Positions 23,282 to 36,521 of a stretch of DNA of 64,000 nt are shown one piece after another. A program made the translations under genes and the position numbers. Position 1 is the stretch's first letter, and every line of letters begins with the position of its first letter. Where the stretch lies: positions 6,952,033 to 7,016,032 of the forward strand of contig CM021315.1 of assembly GCA_010645155.1 (NCBI GenBank), read 5' to 3'. The notes under the pieces were generated by a model. The model was not told the DNA's origin and made no database searches. It worked only from the letters and a program-made list of their open reading frames with translations. Source of the DNA: Tigriopus japonicus (taxonomy: Eukaryota > Arthropoda > Copepoda > Harpacticoida > Harpacticidae).

Positions 23282-26200
23282 CCTCTTAGTCAGCGGTTTG
23301 GCAAAAAACGGTAGTTTAACGTTAACTGGAAAACAAAGCAATGCTTTTTGGTTGATACCCCCAATGTGACTAAACGCAAATTTATGAATTCTTTGCTCGA
23401 AGTATGAACAAGAATATACATCGAACCCAAAGGCTTTGGCCGTTCCTCAAAAAAAGGAACGAGTCATAGGTCCCGCTCCTTCGCCCAAAATGAGGAATTT
23501 GTCACTCTTGAAGTCCTTTTGGAATGGCACTACAAAGTACAAGTTATTGTTACAAAAAGTAGGCCTTAAATTCAAACGCGATTAAAAGTGCCATATCAAA
23601 CATGTTGGAAACATGAATTCGCTTTTTCAGTTAATAAACTATAATAATATTCTCCTCATATATGTATTTGTTTCTGTAGTTCAATGTTGGAGTTGATGGG
23701 CTTTAAATTTTTGACTATTGGGATTGGAATTGATGCATTATAACACAAAATTTCACTTGATAAAAATATAAAAAATGGTATGAAGAAGTATTTAAAAACA
23801 CACTGAAATTCAACCGTTACCTTGTATGATTCCATTCTTGAAAACTTCAAATTTCATAGCCTGCATGGGGACACCCTGGCTTCCCCTACTCGGATTTCTA
23901 AATACACTTCAGATCTCATAAAAAAGTTCTAAATTTCTTGTGGACTTGCTTCGAAGATTGTTTCCTTCAAATATAAAAATGTGGGTTCCAAGAATTCGAA
24001 TAAAGGAAACAAAAGCCATTGTAAGCCACACTGATGGCACCCGGTAATCAAAACACACTGAAGAAGTTGCCTTACTAAACATACAGTATAAGGAATGCCA
24101 TTTTGGCCAAGCGAAAATCCCTACCTCAACACCTGTAGTAACAATTATGTGGGCTTGCAATGAAAACTCATTTTGTTTTTTAAGATGAACCTAAGATAAA
24201 AGGTGGGCTTACAAGGACAAGTTTTTTTACGAAGTTCGAGACAAACTTAAAGTTCTTAAATGTACAAACTCCTGGGGAAACCTCACATGATCCTTGTGAA
24301 GCCAAATGGAAATTTTTTCTGCGACTTCGAAATTGGTTGATAATACTTGCTAACGCAAGTTCATCCAAAGACTAGTGATGTTACTTGGGCAAGTAATGAG
24401 TCATCACAAACACCCAAGAACAAGTTGTTGACAAGCATTACTTGGGCAATACACCAATACACTTCCCAAGCTCAAGGAACATTGGAAGATGCAGTTGCCG
24501 GCAGTTGCTCTTTGAAGAGTTAAGATGCTTGCAGTGTGACTTAGAAGAAAAGAATGTCAAGTTGCATTTTCAATGATCTTTTGACCTTAATAATTTAGCA
24601 ATAAACAGTGGAAGTGAAACAAAAAATATTTTGATTTGGATAGCATTTGCAAAACCATGTTTTTTCTTTAGTTTCCGTTCTAAGGCACACATGAATACAC
24701 TTTTCGGGCCAATCAAGAATGAGATTTAACAGTCACACTTGGGAACAAGCTCGGTCACTCAGAGTTGCCAGAAAAAAATATAAGATGCCAACTCTTTTTT
24801 TTTTTTCAATATTCTCAAAAGCTTTTGCATTTCTCGATTCAAAAGCTTTGAATTGTGTATTTTCATCTAAAAATCCATCCTAACAAAGGCATGGGCCCTA
24901 TTTCGCTGAAACTTTCTGGTTAATTGAAATTCTGATGCCGAAGGTTTAGTCTTCATTCCTAGCAAATTTGGCAAACCTGTAAGGTGGGAAAAATACTTGT
25001 ACAGGCACCCAAGTAGACCCAAGTTTCGGCAAGTCCAAGGTACTGTACCGGACCGCTTGCCCAAGCTCCTGTTTGCCTCCCATCACTACCAAAGACCAAA
25101 AATATAGGTTAGAGCAATGGGAAAAGGAACGACTAATTCTTGGGTTTTTAGTCGCTACAATTACTACATTTTTTAAATTTCAAGAATGGCACAAATGGCA
25201 TCACCGTTCGTTACTTTTTCGAAAACAGGGACAAATTACTGTACCTGTGTTACTTGTAATTTCGTCACATCTTCCCTGCTAGCCAATAATTATGAAACAA
25301 TTTCAAGGCAAGGAGTTACGTTAAAATGCACATCTAAACATTCAAACGAGTCCAATGCAGCCGCCGTGATAAACAAAGACGAACGACAATGGTAAAATCT
25401 TTCTTGAATAATAGTTAGCGATTTTAAAACTATTTGCGGTATCAGCCAAAGTACAAAATACTTATTTTCAACCACTCCACCTTCAAATGTTACAATTTAG
25501 CTCAATCCAGTTTCATCAAGAAACCAAGCAGCACTTCTTTGTCTTGATAAAATCACCAATCGAGCATTTGTTGAGAAGTTTCGGCATTGTGAGTGTGAAA
25601 TTCAGGATTGTTTAACTTGATTATTCATTTGGATTCACCTCTAATGACCAACTGAATATTACAAAGATCGACATCCAACACACTTCTTTTTTTGCCTCAC
25701 ATGTTTTCCCACGTTTTCCAAAAAATACTTAATACATTGCAACCTGGGTTCCATGAATCTAACTTTACTTCAAGGACTCTTTTCCATGACGGTTCAATGA
25801 ACACATGGTAGTAACAAAAGAAAACGTTGGTAAGTCCATCGACTTCTTTGATAAGGACAGCCTTGATATTAATAACATGCAGGACAAAATATTCTCTCGT
25901 AAATGTGACAATGCTCGTCATGGTCTTTGTGAGAGTCTCTACAGTTTTCGTTTTCAACGTTCTCCTAACCCAAATGGTGAACCCGGTGTTCCATTTTCTC
26001 TACTTTCCGAAGCGTTCATTTTAGAACCCAACTCCAAAGGCTGTGGAGGAGCGAGAGGTAGGAGAAGAGCGAACATGAAGCCCTCCAATAGAGAAGTTTC
26101 CTTTCTCCCCGACGCATTTCTTGTTATGGATGTCGTGGGACCTTTCTAACGAGCCTCAATCCTGCTTTGGCTGCCCGCCTTTCTTACTGGTACTGCACAA

Positions 26201-27600
26201 GAGGACCTTAGCGCCGGTTGCGAGTTCTCGGCCATCTATTGACTACGAATGGATCCTTCTCCTCCTCCTGCTTTTCGTCTTCTACCACTCCTACAACTTC
26301 TTTCTCTTCCTCTTTTGCGTTATGTTCTCTTTGCTTGTTCCCTTGGATTGTGGAAGCCCATCTCCCTTCATGCAAGTTTGTCGTCGTCGACATCTACTTC
26401 AACAAGAACTCCTGTGCTCTTGTTCCAAGTCTCGGAGTCTGGCTTGCCAATGTGGTCGTCCAAGCTCTTTTGTATCAGTGGGAAAGATCAGAGAGGCTTC
26501 CAACTCAGATCGATGAACACTTGGATCACATCACATCACAACTCAGGCCGTTAAAACCTTGCATCAAGCAAACAATAATTGGACCTTATTAGCCAAGAAA
26601 AAGATTGCCAGGTAAGAACTTCAACTTCCTTTAAACTTGAATTCCCACAGGAGTTTGGGAGCTATCGGATTTGCCAAGGGCAAGAACATTCTTTTTTTAC
26701 CATTCCTCTTCTTCATATCAAGGACATGGTTTAGAACTATTTCAATGTAGGTGGCCCAAATTCCTTATACCGGTTAATCAGCTGAATTATTCAAATACGG
26801 AGCGCAATTTGAGAGCAGTTTCGACCAGGGTGACCATGATGAGATTTCAGTATACATAGTTTTTGCTGTTGAAAGCATCGAAAGGACAATCCCGAACTTT
26901 TCCATAATACCGAACCCATCGATCCCAAGGGCTGTGTTCAGACTCGCAGAGTCCTCGGTCCCATCGATTTTTTGTTCTTCCTCTGTTGGGTGCCAAAGAC
27001 AGCCGGTCATGTTCGGTCCTTTTCGTCGTTCGCCCTCTCCTCTTCCTCCTCCTCGTTCTCCCTGTTCTCCTGGTTGTTCTCTTGAAGAGTTATTGTGAGA
27101 CCACGTCTCGGGGTCTGAGGAGGATTGCTCGGTCGATCATCTGCCGGAAAAGAGAACCGAACAGTCCTTGGCTTATCCAAGCTTGGTCCCTACGTATCTA
27201 CTTGTCCTCCAGCTGTGTGTTCCTCCCTTGAGCAACTTGTCTCCACATGAACATGAACGTGCAGCCGATTCTTTCGTGCTTGATACTGACTGGAGAATGC
27301 CCGAGCGCATGTGTTCTTTCAGCTATCATCGATCCGCCTTTCAGATCCTTTTGAACTGACTCGAATGAGAACAACTTTCGCACTGGTGCTCTTCTTTACT
27401 TCGATATTCAGGATTATGCTGGATGTAAGATTGTTAAGGTGTAACATCAGCAAAAGAGCACTTAGAGAAGTCGTTTGAGCAAATGACTCATCGATAGAGC
27501 TAACCAAGAGGTGTGTTCCAAAAAGACAGTTCGTAATATTGAGGCTGTTTCGTTACTGTATGAGACATCGAATATAACCTTTTTAATGTCTGATTTCCAG
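23282..27600 (+). other. Intergenic; probable leader exon and first intron of the zinc-finger gene
   Basis: 23.3-26.0 kb shows nothing recognisable. From about 26.15 kb the DNA becomes pyrimidine-rich. A strong donor (GCCAG|GTAAGAAC) lies at 26611/26612, and the next good acceptor (CTGATTTCCAG, ending 27600) is just upstream of the zinc-finger start codon. A non-coding first exon ending at 26611 and an intron of about 1 kb is therefore plausible. CT-rich open frames at 26121-26592 and 26986-27231 look non-coding. Confidence 0.35.
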
Positions 27601-27614
27601 ACTTCAATGACAAG

Positions 27615-30600
27615 ATGTTTGATACCGACCAAGTCAAAAATGGTCCTGATTGTGGCGCGACTCCTACCAGGAGAACCTTGTCATGTTTTCTCTGTGGAGG
27701 AGCCCACATTTATCCTGGGCCACGATTCGAGAATCATTTGATGAACGAACATGGAGCCGTGTTTGACCTGGATTTTATTGTCAAAATCTCTTTATATAAG
27801 CAAGAACATGGAAATCTCCCATCTTTTGATATGTCAGCGTCGCTCAATGGACATTCACCCCCGAGCAAGGCCAAAGGTACGGTATATTTTCTGGAATAAT
27901 ATTGATATTTTTAGCATTGTTATTCCTTTGCTTCCAGTGCCGACAAGTGAGATAGAAGTCCAAACGGACTCGGACCTTGTTGATGATCAGTCTTGCTCAA
28001 AATGTAAAGGCCACTCCACGTTGAATCAAGCAAACGGATTAAAAGGCCTTGGCTCCAAAGATTCAAAGTTAAAAGGCAACGAAGAGAGCAATTTCCACAG
28101 TCTTAGAATTTCGAATGTATCCAGTTTGGACGAGAGTAATGCCATGGATGAGGATGACTTTCAAAACGAAGACGACTATCTAAATGAGGATGAAGAGGAG
28201 GCTGATGATGACTTGAGTACACACGGATTCATGGGAGTTGATCCAAAGGACTTTTTGGGAAACCAATTGATTCACGAAGATGACAGCCAACTGAGTGGTT
28301 TATCTCCATCGTTGGACGATGAAAGTTTTGTGACTTGTTGGCAATGCCCAGAGTGCGCAAAACTCTATCAGCGCCACTCGTCCTTCAAACAGCACGCTTG
28401 TGCAGCTCATGACATGACACAAGATGATATTATGAGTGTGGCAGCGATCCAGTTACCAGAGGGGGATTTCAAATTGAAACAAGCTGAATTGCAAGACAGG
28501 CCATCGACAAGCACGCCGAAACCAACGTCATCTTCTTTCGTCATGAATGGAGGAGGAAGGTTATCCGAAGAAAATAGGCAACCGATCAAGACTTTTCCCC
28601 TTGACAAGAGTAAGAGGAAACCTATCGGCAAAGAGTGGGCGCCGAATTCCTTTTCCTCCACTTTCACATGCTTTTTCTGTAATGAGCAATTCAGAAAAGA
28701 CTACAAGTTAAAGTTACATTTGATGCTAAATCACAAGAATGAAAGTCCGAAGGATATGGCTAAAGCAAAAGAAGAACTTACGAAAAGCAAACTCGATGGA
28801 TGTGTGCACAAATGTGCCCTTTGTGGATCAAAGTATAATTCTGTGGCTAATTTCACTCGCCACATCAAGGATGTTCACAACATGTCTCGAGCTATGTACC
28901 GCGAAGATTATGGCAGCTCCGAAGTTGTATCGCGAATGTTCAAATGTGAGCTCTGTGAGAAAGAAGTCAAGCACACGCGCAATATCATTGGGGCCCATAT
29001 GAAAATGGTTCATCTCATATCTTGGAGAGAATATCAAGAGATATTGGTGAAGATTCGCCAAGGTGAGAGTGTCGGTGATTTACCAGCACCCGAGCTCTTT
29101 GATTGTGTCATCTGTGGCGTGAGTGTAAAATATAAACGAGAGCACTTGAACAAAAAGCATCAAATCACCGAGGATGTTTACGATGAGCTCATCTTGAAGA
29201 AAAGTCGGGGCGAAGATATTTCCGATTCCTTGCCGACTCGAGAGTTGGTTCGTTGCTTAATCTGCGATCGTGAATGTCTGGACTTCAAAAAACACATTGA
29301 ACGCTCTCACCAAATTACTGAGGACATGTACGAAGAGATCATCACCTCTCGTGGCCTAGAAGACCAAAGACGAAGCATTTCCCAATTCGAAGAGACACTT
29401 ACCTCCTCTGTTAAAGGCGGCAAAGCGAACGGCAGTTCCAAATCCACACCAAAATCGGGGAAAAAGGTCTCATCGGAGTCTTCTTTGGTTTCTGTAAGGT
29501 CTGATTCTCCGAGCGGAATTTCGACATCTGGCAATGGTAGCCATTTGTCCACGGATTTGCAATGCTATTTTGGTTGCGACGAAGTGTTCAAGAAAGATTA
29601 TCAGCTTTATCTGCATTTGAAGCTAAAACACCGCCACGAAACCGCTGATGAGATTGCCCGTGCTTATGAAGCTGCAGACGAGGAGATTGCTTTAACCAAA
29701 CGATCGGGATCCGTGTTTCAGTGTGCCTTGTGTCCAAAGCAGTTCAACGATAACGGGGCTTTTTACAGTCATATTCAAAGTAAACATGACATGCAATGGA
29801 GAGACTACAAGATTCGTCATGGACGGTGCGAAGTCGAATCCTCTCCATTTGAGTGCAAGATTTGTTCAAGAGTCATCAAGTACGATCGCAATACGATTCA
29901 TACTCACTTGAAGAATGTCCATGGCATCAATTGGACCATTTATCTGGATCGGCTGAGAAAGATGCGACGAGGAGAGCAACCCGATGATTTGCCACAAATC
30001 GAAATGATCGAGTGCCGCGTTTGCAATGTTCAGGTCAAGTATCTGAAGGACCATCTGAAAAATGCTCACAAAATTACTGAGCAAGAATATGAGAGTCTTT
30101 TTGAAGGGGAGCACGATCTTTTTAGCAACAACAATGGGCAGACGACTAATGAAACACAAGTCACTCAGCCATTATCCGCTCAACCCATTTCTTCGAGTGG
30201 TCTGAATTTGCTCCCAAGCCAGCCAGTTGCCATTCCGAAACCTCCAAAGTCGGACATTCAGAATAAAACCAATAAAAACTGCACGAGCTGTAACATCACC
30301 TTCGAAACGAGAAGAAGTTTTATCGAGCATTGTACCACCGTGCATAGTATGAAGTTCAAGACCAAGTCCGGAATCACCATATCAGCTCCTACTCTTCAAC
30401 AAAGTCTCAAACGCAAATTAGAGGCACAAAACGGAATTGAGCATACAGGGACTCGAACCGAGGACAACAATATGGGTGCCAAGAGAACCAAATCGTCCAA
30501 CATAATCGAAGACGATTTGCCGGGAAATCAAGGCACTCAATATACACCAAATGGAGTGTCCAAGTGGAATCAATGCGTGTATCAATGTTGCTTCTGTGGA

Positions 30601-33057
30601 AAGAGCACACAATCTCGTTCGTCCATGACTTCTCATATTCATAACTCCCATGGGATCCCCATCAAAGATTATAAGGAGAAAAATTATCCTGATATCGAAG
30701 TTGAAACTCGATGGTTTCAATGCCGTTTGTGCACGGCCAGGACGAAATTCGTCAAAGATTGCATTGCGCCCCATTTGAAGATGTCGCATAACATGGAAAT
30801 CGAGTTCTACGAGAAGAACTTCATGAAAACCGAAGATTGGCCTTCAAAGACGTCTCCGGTGTCGTCGTTGAAATCCGAAAACAAACTTGTTGCCTCTAGT
30901 CCAGCATCTCCTCAACTTAAAGCGTCAAAAGTACTTTCAAACCCTTCCGTTGCTTCAACGTCATCTTCTTCACAGAAGTCAGGCTCGGCCAATTCGTTGC
31001 TGAATTCAAAAGCAGATAAGTGGAACCGATGCAAATTCAAATGCGCAATTTGTGCTTGGGTTAACGTGGACTCGAGACAAATGCGGGCTCACATTGCCAC
31101 TAAGCACCATATGAACTATGAAAAGTATGTTCGATCCCATGGCACGGCTGAGACTGTCACCATGAAGTTCCGATGCGATCTTTGTCATTCGGAAATGAAA
31201 CATTGTCGACAGAACATTTACGCTCACATGAAAGATGTTCACAAGATCACGTTAGACGAGTACGAGGAAAGAATTGGGGGTTACGACTCGTCATATGCTC
31301 AAGAGGTGTCAGCCGCCGATTCTCAGGCATTTGATACTCCATTTTTCAATCAACCCGAGATCTTGGTCGACAATGGGAATCAGCCTAGTCGTTGGAACAA
31401 ATGTCGGTTCCAATGTGCGTTGTGTCAAAAGTTGTCGAGCGAAAAGCGCCATATCAGGGATCACATTGTCAAGGCCCATGGAATGGCCATGACCGATTAT
31501 GAGAATACCTATGGAGATTGTGAAATTCACACAGAGTACTTCTTTTGTGCAGTTTGCCACACTGAAGTGAAGCACAATCTTAAAAACATTTCCCTTCACC
31601 TTCAAAATGTCCACAGCCTCAGCCCTCAGGATTATGAGGACAAGTACGGACGGATATCGGACGAAGAAATCGTACCAGCCTTGTTGCCCGTGGAAGTCAA
31701 TGAAGAGCAACTAGGGGGTTTTGGATCGCATTTTCTTTTGGAGGAAAACGGTTCAAGTGCGGATGAAACGAGTCAACAAACCAAAGCGAAGCGAAGCCGA
31801 CCCAGTGCCAAAGTACCTGGCGGACTTCCATGCGATTATTGCGGCAAAGTGTTTTCGAATCGTTCGAATTGTAATCGGCACATGATTTTATCCTGCGAGG
31901 CTCGCAAAGTCAATCCAGACGGATCAGCCGTGATCACTACTGATAAGAACGGTGATCAAATGGAATACAACGATAACGAGGAAGACGAAGATGAGGATGA
32001 GGGGTCGGAGCAAGAAAAGGCTTCACCCGAAAACGGCAATGATGCAGGGGAAAAATGTCCGTACCCAGACTGTGACGAGACGTATGCTCGTTCAGCTTTG
32101 CTCAAACGTCATTTATTCGAGGCTCATAACATTCAGAACATTTCCGTCCAACTCCCGGATTTAGAAAACGAGAAACGCCATTTTGACCGAATCAAGTCGG
32201 AACCCAAGGATTCAGAAGAAGACCGAAAAGTACCTCCGTTGAGGGTGAAATTGACCACGGGAATTGCCTCTCCTACACCAGGATCGTCTAACGATAAGCC
32301 CCTGACTCCAAGTTCAAGCGGCAGTAGATCCACTTTGAAAGAGGCCCAATCTTGTCAATATTGTTCTTACAAGAATTCCAATTTATACATCTTGGGTCGT
32401 CATCAGAAAGCTTGTCTTAAACGGCAAAAAAGTTCCTCCGATATGGAAAACGATGAGGAGGAAAAAATTGAGCCAGAACCATGCCAGCCTGAACGACGAA
32501 AATCCGAGGAGAGTGAGAATTCCAAGGTCAAGGATGAAAACAATGCTAATGTAAACTCGTCTCCTGCACTTCTACGGAAAGGTTCGGAATGTGAAGAGCA
32601 AGCTCATGTGGAGGAAAAGGTTGATCTGAAATCCAGTGGAGATGTCCTTTCACAAGAACCTAACTCTGGCATTACTGACTCGACAATCAAGGGATCAACT
32701 CCTCCGGACAATGTTCCAGATGTCGAGGATCAGACCTCGGAGGGGAACGAGTCTTCGCACGATTCAGAGGTCGAAACTTTGTCCCAAATTACAGCGTCAA
32801 GCGAAGACGACAAGGATGGGAGCCAGGAAAAGTCGGATTCAACTTCCGAGGAGTCGGAAACCTCGTCGTCTTCAAACAAATCGGAAACTGAAGCCAACTC
32901 TTCAAAAAGCTCCACCGAGAGCTCCACTTTAGTCGCTAAAACCACTTCAATTCCTGTCGATGACACGACAACGAAAGAAGAAAAAGAGCTATCGCTCACA
33001 GTCAAAGGGATATCCTTGCCAGATGAAGCGGAACCCGAAATCCAGTCAACTACCTAA
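27615..33057 (+). CDS. Large multi-C2H2 zinc-finger protein
   Basis: Two coding exons: 27615-27876 and 27938-33057, joined across a 61-bp intron in phase, giving 1,793 residues. An acceptor 14 bases before the ATG implies an upstream leader exon. I count about 21 fingers, the first in exon 1 (CFLCGG...H-x4-H). Two related blocks (about residues 330-505 and 628-811) each hold a DYKL/DYQL-type finger, a canonical x12 finger, an x13 finger with VKH/IKY, and a shortened x9 finger. Three further x12-x13 pairs follow (about 968-1290). Three isolated fingers come after (about 1386, 1461, 1560), the first and third ending in Cys. An acidic cluster lies near residues 155-175, and a Glu/Ser-rich tail follows 1600. 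Nuclear, probably DNA- or RNA-binding. I do not recognise an orthologue. Confidence 0.85.
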
Positions 33058-33216
33058 ATTGTCAAAAGTCAAAAAGTCGCTCGAATTCGTTTTTCTGTTA
33101 TCTTTATGTCAGTGTACCTACCAGAACAAATCATTTTCAAATTTGAACAACCCAAGACATTCCAACTTCGTATTTCATGAGGAAAATCCTTTACCTCGTC
33201 TGAGAAATTTTGAATC

Positions 33217-33222
33217 AATAAA
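33217..33222 (+). terminator. Polyadenylation signal of the zinc-finger gene
   Basis: AATAAA 160 bases after the stop codon. It lies only about 80 bases from the stop codon of the convergent TatD gene, so the two 3' ends are very close or overlap. Confidence 0.6.
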
Positions 33223-33300
33223 CTGAACAGTCCCATATGTACTTATTGCACATTGAGTATTGATAAAGAATGAACAATGATCACAGACGGCGAGCAAGAT

Positions 33301-34435
33301 TTAAGCGGACAGGCCAAAAACCTTTAAGGCATTAAATGTGGTAGCTAGAGCAATCTCTTCGGGAGATTTCTTGAGATAGGCAGCAATCATCTCCACTGTC
33401 ACGGGAAGAGAACACGGCTCATTTCTTTGAAAGGTGCAATACCTTTGTAGGAACGTTTGGGACCTGAAAACACATCAGAGTTGACTTTTTCCTACTTGAA
33501 AATCGACCACTTGGACAAGGACACTCACTTTTCCGTCAAGCAATCTTTGACGTGTTGAGGTAATTTTGAAGCTCTAGTGTTCGGATACATAAATGGAGAA
33601 TCGGTCTCCACGAGAAGCTTATCCAAAGGGAGAATCTCATCTTCCAATATCCGCCTGACTCCATCTTCAGACTTATCCTTCCAAAGGTAACCTGTCAAAC
33701 CAATGTAACATCCCATTTCGACGTAGGTCTGAGCTTGTTCTTTGGTCCCAGTGAAACAATGGATCACGCACGTGGGTAATTTTTCTTTGTACAAGGTGAG
33801 TAGGTTCACCATCTCCTTATGCGCGTCCCGCTCGTGAAGGAACAAGGGTTTTTGTATCTCACAAGCCATTTGGATCTGCAATGAAAACAGGACAGAGTAG
33901 TGCATGTAAAAACTAACAATACACTCCTGTTGAACTTAACAAGTGATTGCCACACACCTGCTTCTCAAAAACTTCCAGCTGAGTTTCCGGTGGAGAAAAG
34001 TTGCGGTTGAAATCAAGACCGCATTCACCTACCGCCACACATTCTCGATTTTGCAGCAGTTCTCTTAAGGTTGGCATGGATTCTTCATCCCAAGATTTGG
34101 CATCGTGAGGATGGATTCCGGCAGTAGCATATAAAACTCCGGGATATAGACGCGACAACCGGAGTGCATCTTTAGAAGCTGTCAGAGATGTTCCGGTTAC
34201 CATGATTTTGGACACACCTGAGAGCATTATATAACTATGATAAAAAGGTTTATTCACCGACCGACACGATTTGGCATAGCGTTTTACCGGATTCTTTAGC
34301 TCGTTGAACCACTGAATCGAGATCGCGAGAAAACTTCTTATTGGTAAGATTTGCACCGATATCCACTATAAGATAATTGTCTAACTGCTTCATGAGCCCC
34401 GATGATGAGGGGGTTGAAGCGGTAGAATTGGCCAT
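33301..34435 (-). CDS. TatD-family metal-dependent deoxyribonuclease
   Basis: Four exons: 34435-34288, 34217-33958, 33875-33529 and 33463-33301, with introns of 65-83 bp that all obey GT-AG and keep frame, giving 305 residues. TatD enzymes are TIM-barrel 3'-5' exonucleases that need divalent metal and act in DNA repair and apoptotic DNA breakdown. Visible family motifs are VDIGANLTN (start of the barrel), MVTGTSL, GIHPHDAKSW, VGECGLDFNRNFSPPETQ (metal-ligand glutamate), LFLHERDAH, VIHCFTGT, IGLTGY, LLVETDSPF (metal-ligand aspartate) and RNEPCSLP. The order and wording match bacterial TatD better than TATDN1. The frame is open upstream to 34549 but without an ATG. That extension is basic and could be a mitochondrial leader if an upstream exon supplies the start. 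Confidence 0.9.
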
Positions 34436-34725
34436 CTTAGGCAGGGGTTTGGAACGTTTTGAGAAAGGGGACCGTGTGGACAGAAGTCCTGCTCCTCGAA
34501 TTAGCCTGTTGACCAACGTGATGCAATCCAGGTATATATTCTCGTTCACAAAATAGACCTAAATTTTGACACGATTTTAGCTCAATTTGCAGCTGACTCT
34601 TGGACAATGTGTGTTGACTGAACTGAGGTGTTTACCGATTTCGTTCAGAGTCTGAACATCAGACATGAGTGATCTCGTTCTCTGGATCGTCTTCCTGCTA
34701 TTTGCTCCCCAGCCCAACTACAGAA

Positions 34726-36521
34726 GCAGGGTTGCCAGGTGGCCGCCGCGGCGGCCAAAATTTCCAAAAGTGGCAACTTTTGAAACCTGATGGCCACGAG
34801 AAAAAAATTGTGGCCGCCGGGGGGAAATTGGCCGCCAAATTGGCAACTTTTGAAACCTGATGGCCACAAGAAAAAAATTGTGGCCGCCGGGGGGGAATTG
34901 GCCGCCAAATGGCAACTTATGAAAGTTAATGGCAACGGGAAAATATCGAAAGGCTGCTGATCATTATGTGAGTGCCAACCAGGGTTGTCAGGTGGCCGCT
35001 GCAGCGGCCATAATTTCCAAAAAAGGTAACTTTGGAAAGGTGATAGCCACGAACAAACGTTAGTGGCCACCGGTTGAAATTTGGCCACAAAATGGCAACT
35101 TTTGAGGCTGCTGAATGGCCACAAGAAATTTTTTGTAGCATCTTAGCCGAATTTGGCAATTTTTGAAACTTGATGAATCATTAAGTACTTACCTGTAATT
35201 ACCTGTATCATCAATGATGACACAGGCAATTACCAAGTAATTGCTAAATTGCGACACATGCAAATCTTTGGCTGACAGTTGAAAGTCCATTTCAAACAAG
35301 TCCTCTAAACAAATACTTAAGTTAAACATTAGGTTGTGCCTTGTTTTTGACTGCAGTCAATTGTGGCGTCTGAATCATAGCGATGGACAAATGCGCTTTT
35401 GGGCAGAAATTTTATTTTTGATGTCAGTTAGTGATGGACCAAACAAGATCATAACCAAAAGTTTTCGTATAAAGAGGGCTTAACCAAAACTGCAAGCAAC
35501 TGATTGAAACATTATATACATGCAAAATTCACTTTAAATTTAAATTGATTATGTGTTCAACATCATGAAAAACTCAGTTTTGAAAAAAACAATTTGGTCA
35601 AAAGAAGTTGTAAAGGTTTTTGAACCAAAAGTATCTTCGGCTTCTTTAAAGTGCATGTCTGCCTTTGGTTTAGTTAAGCATAACTGAAACCGAAATCAAA
35701 ATTTCGGCTGTAATTTGATAAGCACAGTGAGTAAAAAGGTTGTTGATTTTGTGCTCCGTAGTGTTGCGCCGCCCTTTTCTGGTGATTTTGTTCTTTCCTG
35801 TTCTGCACTCGATCAAATATTTCAAATGGTCAGTTGCTCCGCAACAAACGGTCGAGAAAGAGATGCGATCATAGAATTTTTGTGAAGCAATGAGACAACA
35901 GAGGCCACGACGGTGCTACGGAGTAAACAAGCAGGCCCAGCTGATGTTTACTGAGCTTCCCTTATTTCGGCCGAAAGCGCTTTCATTCCATCAGCAGTTT
36001 CAGTTATGCTTACCAAAACTAAAAGCAGACATGCACTAAATAGGATGGATTTTGATTGTTAAATAATTTTGTATAAAGACTAAAGATGAAACCCTATGCA
36101 TTTAACATTTCCGATTTACAGACACATAATGTTACCTATCGGCAAAATTGGGTCAATACCAGCTTTATTGGGCGGGGGAGGATCAACCCTGCAATCCTAG
36201 CACCTAAGGATTCACGTTAACGTCAATTGTCTATGATGCCAAGTTGACGCTTTGTTCCCATGAAGTTTCTTACTAGAACGCACAATACAAAAAATGTAAA
36301 GAAGTTTAAGAAAATATATATTTTACAAAAAATGTCTTGAGCAATGCTCCTTACTTATACATTTTTTTGCAATGTGCGTGACAATTGAACAACAATAATG
36401 AAAACAATGAAAATAAAAAAAATGGCTGCCAAGTGGCAACTTTTCCTCATTTTTGGCCGCCAAAAGGCAACTTCTGATTTTAAATTTGGCCGCGAGCCCT
36501 CCGTGGGACCTGGCAACCCTG
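34726..36521. mobile_element. 1.8-kb non-autonomous hAT-like element with GC-rich ends
   Basis: The termini are CAGGGTTGCCAGG and its inverted copy CCTGGCAACCCTG. The flanking 8-bp duplication TACAGAAG is perfect (34718-34725 and 36522-36529). Both ends carry repeated GGCGGCCAA and AGTTGCC motifs. On the left these form two tandem units of about 75 bp (34780-34925), and a second terminus-like copy starts at 34981. The middle is AT-rich and holds a smaller inverted-repeat element (35645-36040). There is no transposase frame. Confidence 0.82.
35645..36040. repeat. Nested inverted-repeat (fold-back) element
   Basis: Arms of about 45 bp face each other: AGTGCATGTCTGCC at the left and its complement GCAGACATGCACT at the right, continuing through AAGCATAACTGAAAC. 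A second pair lies inside (CTCCGTAGTG and CTACGGAG). I could not establish a target duplication, so the exact limits are approximate. Confidence 0.6.

Noticed and set aside
25805..26149. 114-codon plus-strand frame
   Set aside because: Not started by a clear context, composition unlike the real genes here, and no recognisable motif.
26121..26592. Overlapping Leu/Phe/Ser-rich frames of 101-131 codons
   Set aside because: They arise from pyrimidine-rich DNA open in all three frames, more likely a leader exon.
34645..35159. 159-codon minus-strand frame
   Set aside because: It runs through the GC-rich tandem ends of a transposon and consists of repeated Trp/Pro/Phe words.
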